Assembly (NCBI GenBank): GCA_020025015.1
Contig: JAHHSV010000005.1
Span: 1-62,371 of the forward strand
Direction: 5' to 3'
DNA from: Anaeroplasmataceae bacterium
GTDB taxonomy: Bacteria > Bacillota_I > Bacilli_A > Acholeplasmatales > Anaeroplasmataceae
Length of the DNA stretch: 62,371 bases
In this document: one piece after another, positions 7,823-16,295 of the stretch
Layout: each line of letters opens with the position of its first letter
How positions within the stretch are numbered: position 1 is the stretch's first letter
Made by a program: the position numbers and the translations under genes
The notes under the pieces: model-generated
The model's database searches: none
The model's input: only the letters and a program-made list of their open reading frames with translations
What the model was told of the DNA's origin: nothing

Positions 7823-9049
7823 ATGACAAAAAAAATTAAATTTTTAGTTAACATTCTAGCAGGAATAGTTCTAGCTTCAACTTTAACAGCTTGTTCTAAT
7901 CTAGATCCTGTTAAAGAATTAAAGTTAACTGAAGACTATGAGCAAAAAAGTTTTTTAGAAGATGGTATTGGTGTTCAAAGTGTTTATAAATACGAGGATG
8001 GTGATACTGTCTATTTTGGTGATAATAGTAATTATTACAAGGTTAGGTTTTTAGGTGCTGATACACCTGAGACTATTGGTGATTTAGAGCCTTTTGGAAA
8101 AAAGGCTTCTAGCTTCACTGAAGAACGCTTGATAGATGCCAAAACTATTGTTGTTGAATCTACAAAAATAGGAGACAAAGCCGAATTAGATTCCTATAAT
8201 AGATATCTAGGGTTTATTTGGTATCAACCAAAGAATAAAGATGAATTTATTAATTTAAATTTAGAGCTAGTTAGAAATGGTCTTGCAGATTTGCGAGATA
8301 CTCCAAGATATACTGAATATTTTGAAAGAGCCTTTGAACTAGCCAAAAAGGAAAAGCTAGGAATTCATTCTAGTGGTGATCCTGACTTTTCTAAAGATAT
8401 TCACGATGTAACAATTAAAGATTTACAAGAAAATTTTGATGCATATTTGAATAAAAGGGTTAGATTTACTGGTTATGTAACAGAACGCTTCCGTGAAGCT
8501 GACGATACTGGGGAATCAATTTATGCTGAAGAAATTCAAGGTAATGAAAAATATCGGGTTAAGATTTATAAGCATACAGTAGATGATAAAATTTATTATG
8601 TAGGTAATAAATCAACATTTATTGGCTATGCAGTAGATACCCATGGTATTAAAAGAATTACAGGAATTACTCTAGCTAATCGTGATAAAGAGTATAGTAA
8701 AGTTTTACATAGTGGATATTATTTACAATTGGGAACGAAAATTTTAAGTGATTGTCAAAATATAAATGATAATTTATATAATGATTTAACGATTGAAAAT
8801 ATTCAAATTCAAAATGATTTATTAGCTATAACTGGTAGTGCATTAAGAAGAGGTGCAGATAATTATCCATCAATTAATCCTAAAGCTAAAGTCACTATAA
8901 ATGTACCTTTAAAGGATGATGCTGAAAGCATCTTCAAGGTTGGAGATAAAATAACCGTCAGGGGTTACTCTAAAGCTCCAGTTAGCTATATGGTTAATGA
9001 ATTTTCTATTGATGTTTTAAGTATTAGTGATATTTCTATAGTTAAGTAA
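7823..9049 (+). CDS. Surface thermonuclease-like lipoprotein, second copy
   Basis: Paralogue of the preceding gene with the same layout: lipobox LTAC (Cys24), SNase domain, OB-like domain and the unknown C-terminal module; 408 residues. The catalytic set is kept (DGDT with D61, R75, ADTPE with D80/T81/E83, R127 in NRYLGF), so it should be active. The copies are clearly diverged along their whole length, so this is an old duplication and the two may prefer different nucleic acids. The gap to the first copy is 7 bases and the SD is weak, which suggests coupled translation. Confidence 0.83.
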   Translation: MTKKIKFLVNILAGIVLASTLTACSNLDPVKELKLTEDYEQKSFLEDGIGVQSVYKYEDGDTVYFGDNSNYYKVRFLGADTPETIGDLEPFGKKASSFTEERLIDAKTIVVESTKIGDKAELDSYNRYLGFIWYQPKNKDEFINLNLELVRNGLADLRDTPRYTEYFERAFELAKKEKLGIHSSGDPDFSKDIHDVTIKDLQENFDAYLNKRVRFTGYVTERFREADDTGESIYAEEIQGNEKYRVKIYKHTVDDKIYYVGNKSTFIGYAVDTHGIKRITGITLANRDKEYSKVLHSGYYLQLGTKILSDCQNINDNLYNDLTIENIQIQNDLLAITGSALRRGADNYPSINPKAKVTINVPLKDDAESIFKVGDKITVRGYSKAPVSYMVNEFSIDVLSISDISIVK

Positions 9050-9101
9050 AATCTTAATACAGAGTATTTTCTAGTAAAGGCTTAATTAGCCAATGAATTT
9101 A

Positions 9102-9127
9102 GCAATAAAGCAAAATGCTTTTATTGT
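9102..9127 (+). promoter_or_regulatory. Hairpin before the large lipoprotein gene
   Basis: GCAATAAAGC pairs with GCTTTTATTGT (one bulge) around a 5-base loop, in the 105-base gap between the second nuclease and the next gene. It lacks a T-run, so it is more likely a processing or stability element, or a leaky terminator, than a full stop. The region also contains a TATATAAAA stretch that might serve as a weak internal promoter. Confidence 0.35.
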
Positions 9128-9154
9128 ATATAAAACTTAAAAAGGAGACAAAAA

Positions 9155-11530
9155 ATGAAAAAGTTTTTAAGAGTGTTAACTGTTTTTTTAGCAACCTTAT
9201 TTGTGTTCACGTTAGCATCATGTAATGATGAATCTAAAGAATTTGCTGGAACAGCACAAGATTTAGTTAATTTAATTAACTTAAAGCAAGATAGACAAAC
9301 TGTGTCATCAGATTTTACAGTTCCAGGAATTGTTGCTCAAGATGGTACTACAGTTGAGGTTTTATGGACAAGCGATAATACAGCCGCGTTAACTTTCTCT
9401 AAAAATGAAGGTGAGGATCCAGTTACTTGGAAGGCTGAAATTCATAAGAGTGAAAAAGAAGAACAAATAGCTACATTTAAGGCTTCAGTTACTTATAAGG
9501 ATGTAACTGCAACTAAGAACTTTAAGGTAAAAGTTGCTCGACATATACGTCCTGAAGAAAATCTAGAAAATTTATATCTAGGTGTTTATGAAGATGATTA
9601 TGAAGCTACATTTAGGGGTTGGGTAGCTTGGATGTCTGATGAAGCGACATATAAAGGTGATACACAACGTAATATGTTCATTTATGATGAATCTAAGCTA
9701 GGCTTTGTATATGTATATCAAATGAAGATTGATCCAGAATTCTCTAAGACTGTTAAAATTGGCGATCCTGTTATCGTAACAGGTAAGGTTTCAACATATG
9801 GTACACGCCAATTAAAGCATGGTTCAATTGTTCAAGATAAGAAGGGGACTGCTCTTGAAGCTATTCCTGAAACAAATATTACTACAGACTACATCGTTAA
9901 TGATAGTTATACTATGGCAATGCATACTGCTAAATTAGTTACTTTACAACATGTTAAGACAACTAATGTAGCTCAAGAAATTAAGCCAGCTAGACCAGAC
10001 AAAAAAGAACCATTCAATACAACAACTATTCTTGAAGGTAATTTAAATGGTCAATTAATTTCTGTAGTTGCCAATAAGGATTATATCACTAAAGAAACAG
10101 CTGAAGCAGCTTTAGTAAATGCAAAGAAGGTTGATGGCAAGAATTTTGCTGTCACTGGTTTCTTATCAGCATTCAATGGTAAGCCACAAATTATTTTAAT
10201 TGATCCAGCTAAGATTGTTGAATCTACTGAATTAGAAGTAAATGATTCTATTAAGATTGCTTCTGCCTTAAATGAAGCAGCTGAATTAGTATCAGATGAA
10301 TTCGTTAAGCCAGCAAAGATTGCTCTATTACCAAATGGTAAAACTTATGCTAATGTAGCATTAACATATGCTTTAGAAGGAACTTCTCCTGCATTTGAAT
10401 TAGTTGATGGTAAATTAGTTGTTAAGACTTTAGAAGAAGCATCTAGCGCAAAGCTAGTTATTACTGGTACAATTGGTGAAACAAAGATTACAAAGACTGT
10501 TACACTTTCAGTTAGACCTATTCAAAAAGTAGAATTCACTGGTGTTGTAACAATGACAAGCTTTGAAAAGGGTTCTGTTACTATTCAAGCAGCAGATGGT
10601 AAGGCTACAACTTTAAGACCTGACAAGAATGTTTTCCCTGAAGATAAGTGGAATGCAACTTTTGCAGTTGGTAAAGAACTAATTGTTAAGGGTGAAGAGG
10701 ATGATTTCAGTGGCTTAAGCCAATTAAAGATTCATGATGCAGCTGATGTTACTGTTAAGGGTGATAAGGCTCTTCCTGAGGCGTTTGATATTACTGAACT
10801 AGTAAAAACTTCTACAAATTTAAGTAATGATTTATTACCTCATCAATCTAGATTAGTTGTAATCAAAAATGCAACCTATAAGGGTGAACAATTAGAAGTT
10901 GAAGGCAAAACTATTAAGTATTATGTTGATGTTAAGATTTGTTCTACAGCCCATAAATTAGTTGAAAATGGTGTTTATACAATTACTGGTATCGTTAACT
11001 GGTTTAATAGTCCTCAAATAACTCCAGTTGCTGCGGATGCAGTAGTAGTAATTTCTGAACCAGAAGTTATTTTAGGTGATGCAACTTTAAAGTCAGTGCA
11101 TACTGATAAGAAGGCAACTAATTTAGTTGAAGGTAACAACGCAGCATCATTAAACTTAGATCCAGCTAAATTTGAGGTAACTGCAGCTGCTGGTGATAAG
11201 AAAGATTTTAACGATCCATCTAAAGGTTTATTACCAGGTTTATCTTCTACAGAAGTTAGATTATATGGTGCAGATTCAAAGAATGGTAATAGTATTACTG
11301 TTAAAGCATTAGAAGGAACAATTTCTTCTATAGTTGTAACTATTAAAGCAAAGTCAGGTACAGCATTAGCAACAATTACTGGTCACGAAGGCGAAGTAAC
11401 TTTAACTAGTGTGTATCAAACTATTGAAATTAAATTCGCTACTCCTGTATCTGAATTTACTATTAAGAACGTTACAGCAGCATCTACACAAGTACACTTA
11501 TCAAATGTAGACATTTATTTTGCTAAATAA
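9155..11530 (+). CDS. Large multi-domain surface lipoprotein with Ig-like and OB-like domains
   Basis: 791 residues, lipobox LASC (Cys23), anchored outside the cell. By eye the order is: atrophied bacterial Ig-like domain (about 30-130, with the VLWTSDN and KNFKVKV hallmarks); OB-like strands (about 145-235, FRGWVAWM and VIVTGKV); a second such unit (to about 345); another Ig-like unit (about 350-440); two further OB-like units (about 445-530 and 545-640, each with a TGVV or TGIV strand); and a C-terminal beta-sandwich (660-791). No catalytic motif is seen. The OB-like repeats, and the position after two nucleases, suggest binding of nucleic acid at the surface. That function is inferred. A strong terminator closes the operon. 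Confidence 0.7.
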   Translation: MKKFLRVLTVFLATLFVFTLASCNDESKEFAGTAQDLVNLINLKQDRQTVSSDFTVPGIVAQDGTTVEVLWTSDNTAALTFSKNEGEDPVTWKAEIHKSEKEEQIATFKASVTYKDVTATKNFKVKVARHIRPEENLENLYLGVYEDDYEATFRGWVAWMSDEATYKGDTQRNMFIYDESKLGFVYVYQMKIDPEFSKTVKIGDPVIVTGKVSTYGTRQLKHGSIVQDKKGTALEAIPETNITTDYIVNDSYTMAMHTAKLVTLQHVKTTNVAQEIKPARPDKKEPFNTTTILEGNLNGQLISVVANKDYITKETAEAALVNAKKVDGKNFAVTGFLSAFNGKPQIILIDPAKIVESTELEVNDSIKIASALNEAAELVSDEFVKPAKIALLPNGKTYANVALTYALEGTSPAFELVDGKLVVKTLEEASSAKLVITGTIGETKITKTVTLSVRPIQKVEFTGVVTMTSFEKGSVTIQAADGKATTLRPDKNVFPEDKWNATFAVGKELIVKGEEDDFSGLSQLKIHDAADVTVKGDKALPEAFDITELVKTSTNLSNDLLPHQSRLVVIKNATYKGEQLEVEGKTIKYYVDVKICSTAHKLVENGVYTITGIVNWFNSPQITPVAADAVVVISEPEVILGDATLKSVHTDKKATNLVEGNNAASLNLDPAKFEVTAAAGDKKDFNDPSKGLLPGLSSTEVRLYGADSKNGNSITVKALEGTISSIVVTIKAKSGTALATITGHEGEVTLTSVYQTIEIKFATPVSEFTIKNVTAASTQVHLSNVDIYFAK

Positions 11531-11559
11531 TTGTATTGTTTGAGAAAATATATAAAATT

Positions 11560-11591
11560 GAAGTGAGAATTTGCTTTCTCACTTCTTTTTT
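11560..11591 (+). terminator. Terminator of the ABC/nuclease operon
   Basis: GAAGTGAGAA and TTCTCACTTC form a 10-bp stem with a short loop, followed by seven T. Confidence 0.9.
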
Positions 11592-11610
11592 TATCAATTA
11601 AGTTAATTGT

Positions 11611-11638
11611 TTGATTTATTTTCTATTTATGTTAAAAT
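11611..11638 (+). promoter_or_regulatory. Promoter of the DHH phosphoesterase pair
   Basis: TTGATT (11611-11616), 16-bp spacer, TAAAAT (11633-11638) with TG one base upstream of the -10. Confidence 0.6.
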
Positions 11639-11670
11639 AATTAGGTATGTATAACATATCGAATAATTAA

Positions 11671-11714
11671 GAAAGGGGAATAATTAATCTCGGATTAATT
11701 ATTAAATTTCTATG
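11671..11714 (+). promoter_or_regulatory. Ribosome binding site split from the start codon by a perfect hairpin
   Basis: The SD GAAAGGGG (11671-11678) lies 33 bases before the ATG at 11712, too far for normal use. Exactly between them is a perfect 11-bp stem, AATAATTAATC (11679-11689) with GATTAATTATT (11693-11703), closed by a 3-base loop TCG. When folded, it leaves 8 bases from stem to ATG, an ideal SD spacing. No other SD precedes the ATG. Confidence 0.65.
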
Positions 11715-12662
11715 GAATATAAAGATTTTATTACAAAAATAGAAGAGTATAGCTCAATTGTTATCTTTAGACATACTAGACCAGATTTAGATGCCTTAGG
11801 TAGTCAAATTGGTTTAGCTGAGGCTATTAGATTTAACTATCCTGAAAAGAATGTTTACGTTGTTGGAGACTCATCTCGTCGCTATGGCTTTATTGGTAGT
11901 ATGGATGAGGTAAGTGATGAGGTTATTAGTAATTCTCTAGCAATCATTTGTGATGTAGCTGTTAAAGCGTTAGTTAGTGATGATAGATATATTTTGGCTA
12001 GAGAGGTTATTGTTTTAGATCATCATCGTAATGATTGTGATATAAGTGGAGCTAAAACAATAGTTGATGTAACTAGAGTTGCTTGCGCTGAATTAATTGC
12101 ACATATTTTATATGAACAGGGTAAGAGAATTAACCCATATGCTGCTACAGCTTTATATGGTGGTATTGTAACTGATAGTGGAAGATTCCAATATGGTAAT
12201 ACAACTCCAAGTACATTTAGAGTTGCAGCATGGTTAGTCGATTGTGGTGCGGATATGGACTATATTTACTCTAATCTATATGTTGAAACCTTAAAGGAAC
12301 GCCAAATGAAGAATTTCTTTGGTACTCATTTTATTGCAGGTGATGATGGTGTTGCCTATATGAAGAACGACCAAGATATTTTAGACAAATTCCCTAATGT
12401 ATCATTCTTTGATATTTCTCGTGGAATGGTTAATGTTATGGCAGGAATTGAGGAAATTAAGATTTGGGCAAACTTTACCTTGGATCCAGAAAGTGGAAAG
12501 GTTGTTGGTGAATTTAGAAGTAGAGGCCTATCTATTGTTGAAATAGCTAAAAAATATGGTGGGGGTGGACATGCTAATGCATGTGGGGCCACTCTTGATA
12601 ATTTTGCAGTGGCTGATCTAGTGCTAAACGATTTTAGAGAGCTTTTAAAGGAGGGCGAGTAA
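11712..12662 (+). CDS. nrnA: DHH/DHHA1 phosphoesterase (NrnA type), first of a tandem pair
   Basis: Family members degrade nanoRNA (2-5 nt oligoribonucleotides) from the 5' or 3' end and dephosphorylate pAp; some hydrolyse cyclic dinucleotides. The 316-residue protein shows the N-terminal metal-binding set (RPDLDALGS near residue 25, a central D in VICDVA, VLDHHRND, and VTDSGRFQ), then the DHHA1 domain with RSRGLS and the GGGGH substrate loop (near residue 285). The length is typical. It is followed after 2 bases by a paralogue. Which of the family activities it has cannot be read from sequence. Confidence 0.88.
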   Translation: MEYKDFITKIEEYSSIVIFRHTRPDLDALGSQIGLAEAIRFNYPEKNVYVVGDSSRRYGFIGSMDEVSDEVISNSLAIICDVAVKALVSDDRYILAREVIVLDHHRNDCDISGAKTIVDVTRVACAELIAHILYEQGKRINPYAATALYGGIVTDSGRFQYGNTTPSTFRVAAWLVDCGADMDYIYSNLYVETLKERQMKNFFGTHFIAGDDGVAYMKNDQDILDKFPNVSFFDISRGMVNVMAGIEEIKIWANFTLDPESGKVVGEFRSRGLSIVEIAKKYGGGGHANACGATLDNFAVADLVLNDFRELLKEGE

Positions 12663-12664
12663 GT

Positions 12665-13621
12665 ATGAGTATTGTCACAGAAATTTTAAAGAAAATAAAA
12701 GAGTATGACGTTATAACTATCCATGGTCATATTAGACCTGATGGTGACTGCTATGGCTGTCAATTTGGTTTAAAGAATATTATTAAGACAAGCTTTCCTG
12801 AAAAAGAGGTTTATGTAGTTGGTGAGGTTTGCAATTATGTAACCTGGTTAGGTGAGCCTGATGTTATTGATGATGAAAAATTCAAGGGTGCTTTATCAAT
12901 TTGTGTTGACTGTGCAAATGAGGAAAGATTATCTGATCAAAGGTTTAAATTAGCTGACTATGTAATTAAAATTGATCATCATATTCCTGTAACTCAATAT
13001 GGCAATATGCAATATGTATTAGAGGAAAAACCGGCCTGTGCGCAAATTATTTTTGAAATTTATGATGAGCATAAGGATGAATTGAAAATTACTCGTGAGG
13101 GTGCTATTGCCTTATATACTGGTATTTTAACTGATACTGGTCGTTTCAGATATGATTCGGTTGAGCCAGCTACCTTTATTGCGGCGGCTAAGCTTTTGGC
13201 GCTTGGTGTTGATATTGTTGATATTGATAATAAATTATCAGTTGAATCATTAGATGTATTAAAATATAAGGGTTATATTTTAAGTAATTTCTGTATGACT
13301 CCTGAGGGCTTTGCTTATGTTGTTGTTAAACAGGATGTAATTAATTCTTATGGTATTTCAATGGAGGATGCTGCAAATCAGGTTAATTTGCTTTCAACAA
13401 TTCCTGGCTATCCAGTTTGGGCTTTAATTATTGAATATCCTGCTGAAATTCGTATTCGTTTACGTTCTCGTGGACCTAATGTTGATACATTAGCTAACCA
13501 ATATGGTGGCGGTGGTCACGCTAAGGCTGCTGGTGCCAAATTAGAATCATGGGATCAATTAGATACATTTATTAAGGATGCTAGTTTAGTTGCTAAAGAG
13601 TATAATGAAGCAATAAAATAA
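12665..13621 (+). CDS. DHH/DHHA1 phosphoesterase (NrnA type), second of a tandem pair
   Basis: 318 residues with the same architecture as the preceding gene: RPDGDCYG, KIDHHIP, LTDTGRFR, then RSRGPN and GGGGHAKAAGA in DHHA1. All metal ligands are present. The two copies are well diverged, which suggests a division of labour (for example nanoRNA against pAp or cyclic dinucleotides). The SD is in the end of the first gene (GGAGGG), so they form an operon. Tandem pairs of this family also occur in mycoplasmas. Confidence 0.86.
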   Translation: MSIVTEILKKIKEYDVITIHGHIRPDGDCYGCQFGLKNIIKTSFPEKEVYVVGEVCNYVTWLGEPDVIDDEKFKGALSICVDCANEERLSDQRFKLADYVIKIDHHIPVTQYGNMQYVLEEKPACAQIIFEIYDEHKDELKITREGAIALYTGILTDTGRFRYDSVEPATFIAAAKLLALGVDIVDIDNKLSVESLDVLKYKGYILSNFCMTPEGFAYVVVKQDVINSYGISMEDAANQVNLLSTIPGYPVWALIIEYPAEIRIRLRSRGPNVDTLANQYGGGGHAKAAGAKLESWDQLDTFIKDASLVAKEYNEAIK

Positions 13622-13640
13622 TAAATTAGTAAAAAAACAC

Positions 13641-13669
13641 TTGCATTTTGAGATGTAATTTAGTAAAAT
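13641..13669 (+). promoter_or_regulatory. Promoter of the tRNA-Gln gene
   Basis: TTGCAT (13641-13646), 17-bp spacer, TAAAAT (13664-13669). Transcription would begin about 66 bases before the tRNA; a GACCC/GGGTC hairpin at about 13725-13738 lies in that leader. Confidence 0.75.
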
Positions 13670-13742
13670 ACTTAACGGACATTAGTCTAGATAGAAATAT
13701 CTTTTTCAAATTAACATCCCAAAGACCCGTATAGGGTCATAT

Positions 13743-13817
13743 AGGACTATAGCCAAGAGGTAAGGCAAGGGACTTTGACTCCCTCATTCACTGGTTCGAA
13801 TCCAGTTAGTCCTGCCA
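13743..13817 (+). tRNA. trnQ: tRNA-Gln (anticodon TTG), CCA encoded
   Basis: A full cloverleaf can be drawn: acceptor AGGACTA/TAGTCCT, D stem GCC/GGC, anticodon stem AGGGA/TCCCT with loop CTTTGAC (anticodon TTG), T stem ACTGG/CCAGT with loop TTCGAAT, discriminator G and genomic CCA. It reads CAA and, by wobble, CAG. Single tRNA transcription unit with its own promoter and terminator. Confidence 0.97.
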
Positions 13818-13826
13818 CTGAAAATC

Positions 13827-13850
13827 AACAACCTTTGGGTTGTTTTTTTT
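13827..13850 (+). terminator. Terminator of tRNA-Gln
   Basis: AACAACC/GGTTGTT stem with loop TTTG, continuing into a run of T. Confidence 0.9.
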
Positions 13851-13966
13851 TACTTTGAAAGGATTGGAGCTATAAAGATAGATGTAATTAATTTTTATTA
13901 AATTAAAGTTTATGCTATAATTATTTTAGATAGATGTACTTTAAAATATAAACTGGAGTTGATAAT

Positions 13967-15172
13967 GTGTTAGATAATACAAAAAGTTTTTTCATAGTTT
14001 TATTAGATGATATTAAGAGGCTTCTTAAGACCTTTGAAATATTATCGCTGCTTATTACTCTTATCTATGCTGTAGCCGCAATATTTTTAGATGTTGGTAA
14101 TTTTTGGATAAATATTGTAATTGTTATTGTGGCATCTATTTATGGTATAGTAAATTTAATTATTAAAAGTCCACAAATTGGTAAGGTGTATAAGGCTCTA
14201 AAGCTAATTATTAGCGCTATTTCCTTAACAATAAGTATTTATGGAATTTATGCTTCGACTGTTTCAACGAATGGCATAACTATCATTATATCAACATTGA
14301 TGGTTATTTTTTGGATTCTCCAGTTCTTAACCTTGATTATGCAATTAGTATTGAACAGACATATTCAAATGCTAAAGGTTTGTGCCTTAGAGGATATGAG
14401 GCCTTTATTGAAGCTTCAAAGAGCTACAAATGCTTTTAGAGGGAAGGAAGATACCTATGAAGAATTGGATGAAGCTTCCTTAGCTAAGCTAAATGAGCTA
14501 CATAGGAAATCTGAGCTAATAAAGGAAAAAAAGAATAAGGAAGATATTAGTAATAAAAAGAAAAATACTAAAACCATTATTGAGGATGCTAAAAAAGAGG
14601 CAGAGCTAATTGATCTATCTACCTTCATTAAAAAAAGTATAACTAAATGCGCTGTTGATAAGGTGGTAAGCTTAAAACCTTTTTTGGCAGAAAATTCCAA
14701 TCATAAAATAGCTAATAGGCTTTTAAGCTTTGGTCTTGTTAAGGATGTAAGTGAAAATGAATTGCGAATAACGGCAGGAAGCTTAATTCTTAAGGAATTG
14801 CCTAAAATTAATTATGATAAGCTAAGCCTAGCTTCTTTTGTTAGAAATCAAAAAATTGATTATCAAGAGCTTTTAAAGAATAATGATCAAATGATTGATT
14901 TATTAATATTAGCTGAAAAAATAATTTATATTTATGGTTTTCCTGAAATCAGACCAAATTATCAATTAACAGATAATACCTTAAAGGCTTTAATTTTAGC
15001 CTTAGAGATAATTGCTTTAGAGGATACTAGTAAGTATCATGATTTATATGAATTAGCTAAGCTTGATGCTAATGCATTAAATAAGACGAAAAGATTAGCT
15101 AATAATATTAAGGATGGTTTTTCTAATTTAAAGGAACAAATGCTTTCTAATAATGATAAAAAAGGCGAATAA
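13967..15172 (+). CDS. Membrane protein of unknown function with a charged linker
   Basis: I do not recognise this 401-residue protein. Four hydrophobic segments lie in the first 130 residues (about 20-40, 45-65, 75-95 and 105-130). They are followed by a very Lys/Glu-rich linker (about 160-210), then a soluble helical domain with many Leu and Ile. No catalytic motif stands out. Start: GTG 13967 with GGAG nine bases upstream; no better in-frame start exists. An extended -10 (TGC-TATAAT, 13913-13921) lies upstream. A Leu/Lys-rich cytoplasmic domain on a small membrane anchor suggests a scaffold or regulatory role, but this is only an impression. Confidence 0.75.
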   Translation: MLDNTKSFFIVLLDDIKRLLKTFEILSLLITLIYAVAAIFLDVGNFWINIVIVIVASIYGIVNLIIKSPQIGKVYKALKLIISAISLTISIYGIYASTVSTNGITIIISTLMVIFWILQFLTLIMQLVLNRHIQMLKVCALEDMRPLLKLQRATNAFRGKEDTYEELDEASLAKLNELHRKSELIKEKKNKEDISNKKKNTKTIIEDAKKEAELIDLSTFIKKSITKCAVDKVVSLKPFLAENSNHKIANRLLSFGLVKDVSENELRITAGSLILKELPKINYDKLSLASFVRNQKIDYQELLKNNDQMIDLLILAEKIIYIYGFPEIRPNYQLTDNTLKALILALEIIALEDTSKYHDLYELAKLDANALNKTKRLANNIKDGFSNLKEQMLSNNDKKGE

Positions 15173-15186
15173 TTCGCTTTTTTTAA
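15158..15186 (+). terminator. Terminator overlapping the stop codon of the membrane protein
   Basis: GGCGAAT/ATTCGCT hairpin flanked by A and T runs; the stop codon is in the loop region. Confidence 0.8.
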
Positions 15187-15264
15187 TGTTTTTTTAATAT
15201 TTACCAATAAAAACATTCTCCCATTTGTATATTAGATGTAAACAAAAAAGAGAGGATGATATTT

Positions 15265-16164
15265 ATGAAAAAAAGTTTATTAGTTTTAATGAGTTTAGTG
15301 GGTATAGCTGGAGGATTAACTCTTGCAAGCTGTCAAAATGCAGATAAAAGCCAAGCAAAAGAGGTAATTAGCTTTAATGATATGTATTCGACTTCAGCAA
15401 TTACTGGTATTAGTGTATTAAATTCTAATGGTCCTGTTAGAAAGGCTAAGGCTTTAACAGAGGATGATAAGAATAAGGTTATTGAAAACTACAAGCTAGT
15501 TGAGGGCCTTATTAGTGATGGTATTACAAAGACTGAAGAAACTGCTTCAGATAGAGCTGAATTTGAAAAAATGTATTCAATTACAATTACTAATTTAGAT
15601 GGTAGCAAGGAAACATATAAATATTACTATACTGAATTATCTAAGCCAGCTGAAAAAGAGGATGACGAAGATAAGGATGATAAGAAGGATTCTTTAGAGA
15701 TTGAGGTTGAAAGCCATTTAAAGGGTATTGTTATTATGAATGATAAGGAATATCAAATGGATGGTAAAAAGGAATTAGAAACTGAAGGTAATGAGACTGA
15801 GGTAGAATTCACCTTTAATGTAGTTGACCCAGAAACTCAAGAGAGAGTTTTAATTAAGCAAGAATCTGAAACCGAAGACAATGAGACTGAAGAAGAATTC
15901 AAGTATATAAAGTTTGATAAGAATGGTCGTAAGATTTATGAAAAGGAATTAGAAATCGAAAATGAAAATGGTAAGCTTGAATATGAATTGGTTGAAAGAA
16001 ACAACGGCGTAAGAAAGTCATATGAGTATGAAATTAAGACTGCGGCTGATGGCAGCAAGTATGTAGAAGCTAAGATTATTGAAGGTAAGGATGTAATTCG
16101 TGCTGAGTTCAAGGCAGTTACTGATGCAGAAGGTAACGTAAGCTATGAATTTATCGAAAAATAA
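15265..16164 (+). CDS. Acidic lipoprotein of unknown function
   Basis: 299 residues with a lipoprotein signal and lipobox LASC (Cys23), so it sits on the outer face of the membrane. The mature part is very rich in Glu, Asp and Lys, with a clearly acidic stretch near residues 130-145, and reads as repeated beta-hairpin-like units (KYIKFDKNGRKIYEKEL, YEYEIKTAADGSKYVEAKI). No known domain is recognised. Start: ATG 15256 would overlap the SD, so ATG 15265, nine bases after AGAGAGG, is chosen. Single-gene unit with its own terminator. Confidence 0.78.
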   Translation: MKKSLLVLMSLVGIAGGLTLASCQNADKSQAKEVISFNDMYSTSAITGISVLNSNGPVRKAKALTEDDKNKVIENYKLVEGLISDGITKTEETASDRAEFEKMYSITITNLDGSKETYKYYYTELSKPAEKEDDEDKDDKKDSLEIEVESHLKGIVIMNDKEYQMDGKKELETEGNETEVEFTFNVVDPETQERVLIKQESETEDNETEEEFKYIKFDKNGRKIYEKELEIENENGKLEYELVERNNGVRKSYEYEIKTAADGSKYVEAKIIEGKDVIRAEFKAVTDAEGNVSYEFIEK

Positions 16165-16205
16165 TAAAGCCTATAGTTAAAATTGAGATAAAATTTTTCA
16201 AAGGG

Positions 16206-16230
16206 AAAAGCCTTAGGGCTTTTTCTTTTT
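16206..16230 (+). terminator. Terminator of the acidic lipoprotein gene
   Basis: AAAGCC/GGCTTT stem, loop TTAG, then TTTTTCTTTTT. Confidence 0.8.
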
Positions 16231-16295
16231 GTTTTATATTTGCTTTTTTAAAAAAATATAGTATAAAATAAGTTAGTGAGTAAAGGAGTGATTCT

